Positions 1 through 6,645 of a DNA stretch of 15,217 bases are shown in pieces. The stretch is from NCBI GenBank assembly GCA_029935295.1, contig JAOZKP010000037.1:1-15217 (forward strand), written 5' to 3'. This DNA is from a bacterium. Its GTDB lineage: Bacteria; Desulfobacterota; Anaeroferrophillalia; Anaeroferrophillales; Tharpellaceae. Positions within the stretch are counted from its first letter, which is position 1; each line of letters begins with the position of its first letter. The translations under genes and the position numbers were made by a program. Below the pieces are notes generated by a model, which saw nothing but the letters and a program-made list of their open reading frames with translations, was not told where the DNA came from and searched no databases.

Positions 1-339
1 CAGGATATCACCAAATGGCAGCACTGCTGGGCTGAATTTTTCCTGCCTGGCTACGGCTGGGTTCCGGTTGATCCGGCTGATGTCAGAAAAATGATGCTGA
101 AAGAAAACCTGAAACCCGGAGATGCCAAAACCCTTGCCTACCGCCGTTATTTTTGGGGTGCCTGGGATGCCTACCGGGTGCAACTGGCAATTGGCCGGGA
201 TCTGACCTTAAATCCACCACAAACAGCCGCACCGCTGAATACATTCAGCTACCCTTACGCTGAAATCGACGGCAACCCTCTGGATTTTTATCAACCGAAA
301 TTATTCAGTTACAAAACAACCTACCACCAAATTCATTAA
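1..339 (+). CDS. Transglutaminase-like protein, C-terminal part (5' end outside window)
   Basis: The reading frame is open from base 1 and ends at TAA 337-339, so only the last 112 residues are present. Near its start it reads HCWAEFFLPGYGWVPVDPAD. This matches the His strand and Asp turn of the Cys-His-Asp triad of the bacterial transglutaminase-like (papain-fold) superfamily; the catalytic Cys must lie upstream of the window. The segment after the domain (GRDLTLNPPQ, then a Tyr/Pro-rich tail) resembles the tail of stand-alone bacterial members. Such proteins are usually peptidase- or amidase-like, but the substrate cannot be told from this fragment. An in-frame ATG at 91 lies inside the domain and is not the true start. 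No convincing terminator follows. Confidence 0.85.
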   Translation, partial: QDITKWQHCWAEFFLPGYGWVPVDPADVRKMMLKENLKPGDAKTLAYRRYFWGAWDAYRVQLAIGRDLTLNPPQTAAPLNTFSYPYAEIDGNPLDFYQPKLFSYKTTYHQIH

Positions 340-419
340 TAATACCCATAAGTCAAGCCTGACCCCGATTTGTTTTAAGCTCGGAATCTGAAAAAGATTA
401 AAAGTGTGCAATACCACGG

Positions 420-446
420 TTGACAACTGTGACAAATTATTGTAAC
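420..446 (+). promoter_or_regulatory. Possible sigma70-type promoter of the crotonase gene
   Basis: A perfect TTGACA (420-425) is followed after 15 bases by TGTAAC (441-446), a 4-of-6 match to the -10 consensus; the spacing is short. The -35 is part of an imperfect dyad of form TTGnCA-N4-TGnCAA (420-435) that could bind a regulator. A competing candidate is TTGACT (490-495) with TATCTT (511-516), also spaced 15. Neither can be preferred by eye. Confidence 0.25.
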
Positions 447-545
447 GTCAAAATGATTGTGGTTTTTTGTCAGGATTGGAAACAGACCTTTGACTATCAA
501 AAAACTTGGTTATCTTTTTCAACTTTAGTTTGGGAGAATTAAACA

Positions 546-1325
546 ATGAGTTACGAAAATGTACTGGTCGAAATTGTCGCTGAAAATGTCGGTGAAATAA
601 CTCTGAATCGACCTAAAAACTTAAACACATTTAATCTGCCGCTGGCACGTGAATTAAACCAGGCTTTACTGGAACTTGATGCCCGTAGCGATGTCCGGGT
701 GATTATCATCAAGGGAGCCGGCAAAGCTTTCTGCGCCGGAATTGATGTCAGCGATTTTTTTGGCAAGACTGCAATGGAATACAAAGAATGGATTGAAACA
801 ATGGAAACCCCGCTGGTCAATATGAGCCGGATGAAAAAACCGGTTATTGCCCAGGTCCACGGTGTGGCAGCGGCCAACGGCGCCGGTATTGTTGCCGCAG
901 CTGATCTGGCGGTAATGGCTGAAGGTGCTCGTTTCGGCCTGACGGCTATCAATGTCGGATTGAACTGCATCGGGCCGATTGTACCCGTAAGCAAAGTTAT
1001 CGGCCGTAAAAGATCTCTGGAACTCCTTTTTGACGGACAACTGATTAAAGCCGACAGGGCTTTAGAAATGGGACTTGTCAACCGGGTTGTGGCGGATACC
1101 GAACTTGAAACTGAAACCAGAAAATGGGCTACCGGTCTGGCACAAAAAAGCCCGATTGCCCTGCAAATTGCCAAAACTGCCTTCTATGGTGCCGCCGACC
1201 AGGATTATTACAAGGCTTTCGAATATATGAATGAAGCTTTCGCCCGGATGTGCACAACTGAAGATGCGGCCGAAGGGATCAAAGCTTTCATGGAAAAACG
1301 TACTCCTGACTGGCAGGAAAAGTAG
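546..1325 (+). CDS. Enoyl-CoA hydratase/isomerase (crotonase) family protein lacking both hydratase glutamates
   Basis: This 259-residue protein has the usual length and landmarks of the crotonase superfamily: the first oxyanion-hole segment FCAGID (62-67), the second around HGVAAANGAGIVAAAD (105-120), and the helix GLVNRVV (176-182). The ATG is preceded by GGGAG (532-536) at 9 bases. Aligned by eye with classical hydratases, the first catalytic Glu (GGGCELA in the rat enzyme) falls on Gly114. The second (FGQPEI) falls on Ala134 in FGLTAI. It therefore should not be called a crotonyl-CoA hydratase. The motif INVGLNCIGP and the following stretch resemble the ECHDC3-like branch, which also lacks these acids. 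CoA-thioester binding is likely; the reaction is unknown. The gene stands alone between its own promoter region and a strong terminator. Confidence 0.9.
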   Translation: MSYENVLVEIVAENVGEITLNRPKNLNTFNLPLARELNQALLELDARSDVRVIIIKGAGKAFCAGIDVSDFFGKTAMEYKEWIETMETPLVNMSRMKKPVIAQVHGVAAANGAGIVAAADLAVMAEGARFGLTAINVGLNCIGPIVPVSKVIGRKRSLELLFDGQLIKADRALEMGLVNRVVADTELETETRKWATGLAQKSPIALQIAKTAFYGAADQDYYKAFEYMNEAFARMCTTEDAAEGIKAFMEKRTPDWQEK

Positions 1326-1361
1326 ACTGCACCTCAATCGATAAACTTTTCTAAAAATAAA

Positions 1362-1402
1362 AAAAAGGGGCCGCAACAATTTGACTGTTGCGGCCCCTTT
1401 TT
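1362..1402 (+). terminator. Strong Rho-independent terminator, possibly bidirectional
   Basis: A perfect 12-bp GC-rich stem, GGGGCCGCAACA (1367-1378) with TGTTGCGGCCCC (1386-1397), encloses the loop ATTTGAC and is followed by TTTTT (1398-1402). The A-run before the stem gives a T-run on the opposite strand, so it could also stop transcription arriving from the convergent lipoprotein gene. It lies 36 bases after the crotonase stop codon. Confidence 0.93.
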
Positions 1403-1466
1403 CAATAATCTGCTATGGCTCGGTTAAACCCTGACATAAATAATACAGACCCGGTTCAATCAATAA

Positions 1467-1625
1467 GGGTATCTCTAAAAATTAGATTTTTTGTTCGAGT
1501 GCAAGGCGGATGAGGATTTTAACCGGAGGAATATATTGAATATTTCGAGGATTAAAATTTGAGTCCAACGCCGCAATCGGGCACTTGTGCCCTTCAGGGT
1601 GAAAAGGCAATTTTTAGAGGCACCC
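1467..1625. mobile_element. MITE-like element, copy 1 (159 bp)
   Basis: Near-perfect 17-bp terminal inverted repeats, GGGTATCTCTAAAAATT (1467-1483) and AATTTTTAGAGGCACCC (1609-1625), differ at two positions. The direct repeat ATAA flanks both ends (1463-1466 and 1626-1629) and may be a target duplication. A second copy lies at 8899-9039; over the first 114 bases I count three differences. Inside, ATTTTAA (1516-1522) pairs with TTAAAAT (1552-1558). This copy also carries an extra hairpin, GGGCAC-TT-GTGCCC (1579-1592). No transposase is encoded, so it would have to be mobilised in trans. It sits between the crotonase terminator and the 3' end of the convergent lipoprotein gene. Confidence 0.85.
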
Positions 1626-1632
1626 ATAAGAA

Positions 1633-2193
1633 TCAGGAAGCAGGACTAAGCTCACTGCGCATTATTTCAAGGAGATCTTCAGTTTTTGGCAGAACCCCGT
1701 AAAACTCATACAGAACCTTAGCCCCGGCCGGAGTAATTTTCAGAATAAAGGTTGCCGGAATATTCTTAACTTTGACCTTCTCCGCCAGCGGATCGGCGAA
1801 AAGCGGGTAGCGAATGGCGTAGCGCTTCTTAAAATCTTCAACCTCAATGAAGTCGTCACCATAACCTAAACCGATAAATTTGATCTTGTGAAAAAGGCCC
1901 TCTTTTTCAACCAAACTATAAATTTTATTCAAATTTTTAGTCAGGCCCCGACAATGCGTACAGCGGCTCTGGAAGACATTAGCCACCAAAAGGTCGGTTT
2001 TAATGTCAGTCAACATAAAGTTTTTTCGGGGCTTGAAAAAACCGAGATAGGCTGCCATCCGATAATCGGTCGGAGTCTCAAGCAAGATCGCCCGAACGGT
2101 CTCACGGGTTTTATGCGAAGATGCACAACCTGAAAACAGAAAAGCACAACCAGCAAACACCAACATAAAAACAATCGATCGATACAAACGCAT
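1633..2193 (-). CDS. Thioredoxin-fold lipoprotein (TlpA/AhpC-TSA-like)
   Basis: The 186-residue protein begins with a short basic stretch and a hydrophobic core ending in the lipobox FSGC, so Cys23 should be lipidated after cleavage; Ala follows it, which favours the outer membrane. The mature part contains a thioredoxin-type CTHC motif (78-81) on the strand LLVANVF and the cis-proline segment NIPATFIL (Pro146). This suggests a thiol-disulfide or thiol-peroxidase-like role in the periplasm; the partner is unknown. An upstream ATG at 2214 is possible, but AAGGAG (complement of 2201-2206) lies 7 bases before the ATG at 2193 and inside the longer reading, so the shorter start is chosen. The gene is convergent with the crotonase gene and ends 7 bases from a MITE-like element. 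Confidence 0.85.
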   Translation of the reverse strand: MRLYRSIVFMLVFAGCAFLFSGCASSHKTRETVRAILLETPTDYRMAAYLGFFKPRKNFMLTDIKTDLLVANVFQSRCTHCRGLTKNLNKIYSLVEKEGLFHKIKFIGLGYGDDFIEVEDFKKRYAIRYPLFADPLAEKVKVKNIPATFILKITPAGAKVLYEFYGVLPKTEDLLEIMRSELSPAS

Positions 2194-2216
2194 AGCCCCT
2201 CTCCTTAATCCCATCA

Positions 2217-2240
2217 GGCACTAAATATAAATATAGTGCC
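2217..2240 (-). promoter_or_regulatory. Dyad operator candidate upstream of the lipoprotein gene
   Basis: GGCACTA (2217-2223) and TAGTGCC (2234-2240) are perfect 7-bp inverted arms around a 10-bp A+T-only centre. The site lies 11 bases beyond the Shine-Dalgarno of the minus-strand lipoprotein gene, where a leader or promoter is expected, and its AT centre could act as a -10 region. It could be a repressor site or a leader hairpin. No regulator is identified. Confidence 0.4.
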
Positions 2241-2485
2241 AACATACTAATAAAGCCCCAAAGCCAACCTGATTTCAAAGTGGCAGTACCTTACAGGAAC
2301 TCTTCAGGTTATCAAATCTCACCTTATACCTACTTTGTTTCTCATGGTTTTGGCAACCCAAAAAATGCATAAAGCAATTTCAGCAAAATTTAATCAGGAT
2401 TCGTAAACCATACGCACACTCTGAAAATGAGTTGCAATGTTGAAAACAAGTCAAAAACTCTAAACTGCAAAATGGTCTTTTTATG

Positions 2486-2522
2486 TGGATATCTGAGCCG
2501 ATTTAGGGCATAATCATTATGA
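2486..2522 (+). promoter_or_regulatory. Promoter candidate overlapped by a Fur-box-like palindrome
   Basis: TGGATA (2486-2491, 4 of 6) and CATAAT (2509-2514, 5 of 6) are separated by 17 bases, about 90 bases before the giant gene. The -10 is embedded in a perfect 13-bp palindrome, CATAATCATTATG (2509-2521). Laid on the 7-1-7 Fur consensus TGATAAT-N-ATTATCA, positions 2508-2522 match 11 of 14. Placement over the -10 would suit iron-dependent repression. AT-rich DNA throws up such matches easily, so this is tentative. Confidence 0.35.
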
Positions 2523-2604
2523 AAACCTCATTTGCCAATCTCTGATTCTGTGAGGTCACAAAAAACCACATGAACACAAGCTAACCTTTTCGGCTCAGGC
2601 CAGG

Positions 2605-5600
2605 ATGGGATTTATGAGTATAGAACAACCGGGTAAAATTCTTCCTCCTCAAAGTATTATTATTACATTATTTGTCTGTTTAATTCTGCTCTTTCAATCT
2701 CCGCTTAAAGGTTTGCATATCCAATCTTCCGCCTGGGCCGGAGACCCAGGCTGGAACAACGCTTTCGACTCTTCTCCAAAAAAGAACTCTCCCTCTTCAA
2801 GAAAATCGGGCACGCCCGGCAATAGCTGGAATACAGTCATTGACAACAACACCTACAATACTAAAATTGACAACGACTGGAAAACCGGGAAAAGTTCCGA
2901 GTCAACGGAACAGGTCCAACCACAAACCCCGAACCAACCCCAGGCTGACATTCATGAAAACCAGCCGACGGCGCTTGCATTAATTGACACCCTGCTGACT
3001 GCCAACCAACCGGCCGAGATACCACAAACCCTCTACATCAACAATATGACCAAGGTTCAATATGCCGGGGCGGTCTCGATGGCAATGGAGGGCATGCGCC
3101 TTTTCTGCGGCGACATGGATGAAGAACAAGAAGGTATCTTTAAGTCCCGTTGGCTGCCTCTTTTCAGGTATCCGAGTCCGGAGATTGTCTTCTACATTAA
3201 CCAGCTTAACCCTCTTCTGGTTAAGTTTTTAGCCCTCCGGGCCGCCATAAACGATTGTCTTGAAGATTTCAATGCCACCCAACTTGCAGTTATGAGTTGC
3301 GCCGAGATTGGTGATGCTTTTGGAGTATCTCAAGCCATGGATTCGGCCGTTATCTATGCTCTGGTCGGCAAGGTTCTTAATGCCCGCCTGCAACTTGTCG
3401 GCGAGAATATTATCGCTTTGGGAGAGCCGCCTAATGCAGCGGGTTTAATGAAAAAAGCCCAGCAAAAACATGAAGATGCCTTTAAAGAGTTTTTCCAAAA
3501 CCCACTTATCTCTATTACTCCAAGCAACCTTAAAGCCGTACCCGGCCGAGAATATACGTTCAAGATAGAAATTGACGATTATGATAATTACAAAAGAAAA
3601 GATAAGCTCTCTCTCACTTGTCAGGGACGGGAAAAAATTGAAAATGGCGTACTGATAATCAAAAAAACTTTCCATAAAAAGATCGGCACAAACGAAAAAT
3701 TCACAGTCCAACTCCACCAATATCCCGGCCCCAAAATCCTGGCAACGGTAACAGCCGATATTACAATGGTAAAAAATCCCGGCTGCTGGACTTTGGTCGA
3801 TTGCCACACCTATGAAACCGGAGAAGAGAGCTTCCTCCTTACCTATACAATCGACAAAGAAGAGTGTCGTATTGAAAGTTCATTGACTCCACCTTCATAC
3901 ACCGGAAAAAATTTTCATTTCGGTTGCTTAAACAGCTGGAAAGCACCACCTCAAAGACTCTTCCCCAAAACTAAAATGCAGATTCCGGTCAACATCACAA
4001 GGCTTCAGCCGCCTCTTACATGTGAAAAATTCAGCGAGGAAAGCTTCAGGAAACTCGCGCATAACGCATACAATGCACATGGGAAAGAAAAGGTTAAAAT
4101 TCTTAAAGATTTATCCGATTGTAATACCTGCTTAACTAACTGCGGAACCCATAAAAATCCTTGTGGCGGTTGTGAGAAACCTGATCCCCCTTCAATACAA
4201 CTTTCCTTATTCACCGACCTTGAATTATCTAAACAAGCAGAAAACAACCCCTGGACAACCGGCTCTCTGAATAGTTCAGCAACTCAACTGAAAAACGGAG
4301 CCTTTAAAACTCAGGCATTGCTCACCCAAATCGCACCAAATGGTATCCCGGAAGATCGTTATAATAAAGACAAACCAAATTCAATCTCATTTCATGTTCA
4401 GATAACAAATGGTTTTTTTTATAGCAAAGATGCTAACTATCATAACAGCGGAGCTTGTCCAAGATTCCGGGTTGGAGTGGTATACATCTACAAATGGGAT
4501 CCCAGCGGCAACCAGATCAAACCTCTGGATCTTGGCAGTCAAAATGCTACCGGCGCTCCAGCCAATCCATCTGAAGTTCTGACAAGTAAGCAGGAAAAAG
4601 CTGAAAAAATTATTTTCCATCAGCACAATATCAAATATTTTGCGACAAATATCAAAGCTCTGAAAAAGCAGCTCAAAAATACCGACGATCCTCAAGCCAG
4701 AGACAAACTGACCCGTAACCTGCTCTACGCCCAGGATGCTCAGCAACGGGAGATCGATGCCATCACGACGATTCAAACCGGCCAGTTTGTCCGCACCCGT
4801 ACCGCCATTGATGCCTTGAACATGAAAATCATGGCCGATGAAAGCCATAAACTTGTAGCTCATTTTCACACTCTTAAACGTATTCTTGAACGTGGACCGC
4901 GATTAATTGATCTGGCCCCAAGAGCTGATCAATTAGAATTAAGAAAATTTTTCCATCGCAATATCACGGCCAAATATATCAGTACCGGCAAGAGCGAAAA
5001 ACTGTACGATACTATGAAAGCCTTGGGTAATCGGGTTCTGGGCGCCATTGAGGTTGAAAAAGAAAAGCATGAAGAAGATGCGGACTTTTATGATCGACAA
5101 CTATGTGCGGCTCAAAACGTAAAAACCTTTACCGATTATTCGCTGATGGCGCTATCTTTTGCCACTACAGGCCCCACCGCCGCCTATACTCTTTTTGGCA
5201 ATCCCGGCGTGATCACCTCATCCGGGGTTGTTTTTACAGCTTACAGCGGGGCCAGCGGTTATTTTGAAAAAGGCATAGGAGAAGGAGTTAGCCGTATGCT
5301 CTCTTCATTCAATGCCTGTACAATCATTACCGATGCGGGTATGCGCGGTTATCAGACCGGGGTTCTGCAAAATCTTGAAGAGTATGCACAAAATCCGCAA
5401 AAAGTTGCCCTGGATGAAGAGAAAGCCGGTTTTACAGGAGCCGCCTGGAGTGCTGGATCCGCCGCCGCTTTTTCGGTAGCTATCAAGTTTGGCATGCGAG
5501 CCTACCAAAACCGTCAGCAAACCATAAAAAATCGAGAATTCCTGAATAATCTTAAATATGACAAGGCTATAAAAGATAGTCAGGTGCGTCATTTTAAGCG

Positions 5601-6645
5601 CCGCACGATCGCAGGTGCGAAAAAAGTAAAAACTTTCAGACATCGTCAGGAAGCGTTGAGCCGAGCTGGACAGGCTAATGCACCAAAAAGTGAAATCTTA
5701 AAGTTAAGATGCGAGCTGGACAAAGCTTACAAGGATATAAAAACTGACTATTTTGCCAAAAAAATAATGAAATCGATGGCGACAAAGGCAAAAGCTAGCT
5801 ATAAAACTGCTTCCGGCAGGGCCCATCATAAAACAGTTCATGCCTACAATTCGGCTGACACAAGATTCACAAAACAACTCAAAACAAAGCTTTCAGAACG
5901 AATGAGTAAAGCCGGATATAGTAAGCAGGAATATAAAACATTTTCCAACTCGGCCTCTAAGGGTGGGATCGGCATGGATGTTGATATAGGAGCTAAAGAA
6001 CCACCTCGCTACAAAATCAAGGGTGGTAAAAAAGTCCGCAATCCAGAACACGATATCTGGCGCAAAAATATAACCCGTAAAGTTAATGGTAAAACCAGTT
6101 CTCTCAGCCCGCAAGATTTACAAAAAGCCGGCCAGAAACAACTTAAAGCTGCCTTTAAGGATGTCTATGGACGTAAATCGGGTGAAGCGATGGTTGAGTT
6201 TACCACCAGCTACCACCCCGAAGCCTATCGCGATCCCCGCTGGCTCGGCAGCAAACAAAGTAAAACAGCACTCGTCTATAAAACTGATTCTAAATGGACC
6301 CAACAAGCAGCCGACGTCACCGATTTCAAGGTCAACACCATGGACAAACATAATCCGTCAATGGGCTACTATGGCAGAATGCAGGAAAATTGCCGGGGCG
6401 TGGTTAAAGATTTCAATACCAAGTTGCAACCGCTGTTTAAACACTCTACAAACCCGAAAGCGGTTAAACACATGAAGAAACTAAAAGATGTCATGGAACG
6501 TTTTGCCAATAATAAAATAGGCCCGGTAAAAGCTGAACAAATGCTCCGAATGCTGACCGGCAACAAAGACGGAATCAGAGAGGTCTCAAAGCGTTTCAGT
6601 TTAATGCTCCAGGGTTTGAAAATGCCCGGGGCGAGTGCCCGATGA
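2605..6645 (+). CDS. Giant secreted protein of unknown function (1346 residues)
   Basis: I do not recognise a family for the whole protein. The N-terminus has a long signal peptide (hydrophobic core about 18-30, likely cut after AWA at residue 45), then an Asn/Ser/Thr/Pro-rich linker to about 140. A helical region follows (about 150-295), then a beta-rich, Ig-like stretch (300-392) and a cysteine cluster, C506-xx-C-xxx-C-x6-C-xx-C523. A long charged helical region (about 660-835) leads into Gly/Ala-rich hydrophobic segments (843-885 and 942-964) and a basic C-terminal third. There FSNSASKGGIGMDVDIG (1113-1129), Glu1198 and HPEAYRDPRWLG (1204-1215) stand out. The C-terminal architecture recalls polymorphic toxins, but no immunity gene follows. 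ATG 2605 or ATG 2614 (residue 4) could be the start; neither has a good Shine-Dalgarno. The stop overlaps the next start (ATGA). Confidence 0.85.
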   Translation: MGFMSIEQPGKILPPQSIIITLFVCLILLFQSPLKGLHIQSSAWAGDPGWNNAFDSSPKKNSPSSRKSGTPGNSWNTVIDNNTYNTKIDNDWKTGKSSESTEQVQPQTPNQPQADIHENQPTALALIDTLLTANQPAEIPQTLYINNMTKVQYAGAVSMAMEGMRLFCGDMDEEQEGIFKSRWLPLFRYPSPEIVFYINQLNPLLVKFLALRAAINDCLEDFNATQLAVMSCAEIGDAFGVSQAMDSAVIYALVGKVLNARLQLVGENIIALGEPPNAAGLMKKAQQKHEDAFKEFFQNPLISITPSNLKAVPGREYTFKIEIDDYDNYKRKDKLSLTCQGREKIENGVLIIKKTFHKKIGTNEKFTVQLHQYPGPKILATVTADITMVKNPGCWTLVDCHTYETGEESFLLTYTIDKEECRIESSLTPPSYTGKNFHFGCLNSWKAPPQRLFPKTKMQIPVNITRLQPPLTCEKFSEESFRKLAHNAYNAHGKEKVKILKDLSDCNTCLTNCGTHKNPCGGCEKPDPPSIQLSLFTDLELSKQAENNPWTTGSLNSSATQLKNGAFKTQALLTQIAPNGIPEDRYNKDKPNSISFHVQITNGFFYSKDANYHNSGACPRFRVGVVYIYKWDPSGNQIKPLDLGSQNATGAPANPSEVLTSKQEKAEKIIFHQHNIKYFATNIKALKKQLKNTDDPQARDKLTRNLLYAQDAQQREIDAITTIQTGQFVRTRTAIDALNMKIMADESHKLVAHFHTLKRILERGPRLIDLAPRADQLELRKFFHRNITAKYISTGKSEKLYDTMKALGNRVLGAIEVEKEKHEEDADFYDRQLCAAQNVKTFTDYSLMALSFATTGPTAAYTLFGNPGVITSSGVVFTAYSGASGYFEKGIGEGVSRMLSSFNACTIITDAGMRGYQTGVLQNLEEYAQNPQKVALDEEKAGFTGAAWSAGSAAAFSVAIKFGMRAYQNRQQTIKNREFLNNLKYDKAIKDSQVRHFKRRTIAGAKKVKTFRHRQEALSRAGQANAPKSEILKLRCELDKAYKDIKTDYFAKKIMKSMATKAKASYKTASGRAHHKTVHAYNSADTRFTKQLKTKLSERMSKAGYSKQEYKTFSNSASKGGIGMDVDIGAKEPPRYKIKGGKKVRNPEHDIWRKNITRKVNGKTSSLSPQDLQKAGQKQLKAAFKDVYGRKSGEAMVEFTTSYHPEAYRDPRWLGSKQSKTALVYKTDSKWTQQAADVTDFKVNTMDKHNPSMGYYGRMQENCRGVVKDFNTKLQPLFKHSTNPKAVKHMKKLKDVMERFANNKIGPVKAEQMLRMLTGNKDGIREVSKRFSLMLQGLKMPGASAR

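Larger units (their letters stand above)
2194..2604. other. Divergent intergenic region of 411 bp, no gene seen
   Basis: This AT-rich gap separates the minus-strand lipoprotein gene from the plus-strand giant gene, so it should hold both promoters. I see no credible coding frame and no tRNA. It contains the GGCACTA dyad (2217-2240), a promoter-like pair with a Fur-like dyad (2486-2522), a small dyad TGTGA-GG-TCACA (2549-2560), and a widely spaced 9-bp inverted repeat, CTGAGCCGA (2493-2501) and TCGGCTCAG (2590-2598). The stretch 2241-2480 shows nothing I can name. Confidence 0.6.

Noticed and set aside
551..1174. Long minus-strand open frame (207 codons) opposite the crotonase gene
   Set aside because: It lies antisense to a clear crotonase, has no recognisable domain or ribosome binding site, and reflects codon bias of the real gene.
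2194..2214. Extended N-terminus of the lipoprotein (start at 2214)
   Set aside because: The good Shine-Dalgarno AAGGAG lies within this extension and points to the ATG at 2193, which also gives a more typical signal peptide.
2226..2247. Sigma54 promoter on the minus strand (TTGGCAC...)
   Set aside because: TGGCAC is present, but the obligatory -12 GC element is missing at the right distance (TTAT instead of TTGC).
2549..2560. CRP/FNR-type site (TGTGA...TCACA)
   Set aside because: The half-sites are only 2 bases apart; CRP sites need 6 and FNR sites have different half-sites and spacing.
4387..4869. Minus-strand open frame of 160 codons within the giant gene
   Set aside because: Antisense to a continuous 1346-codon frame with protein-like features; no homology or start signal seen.
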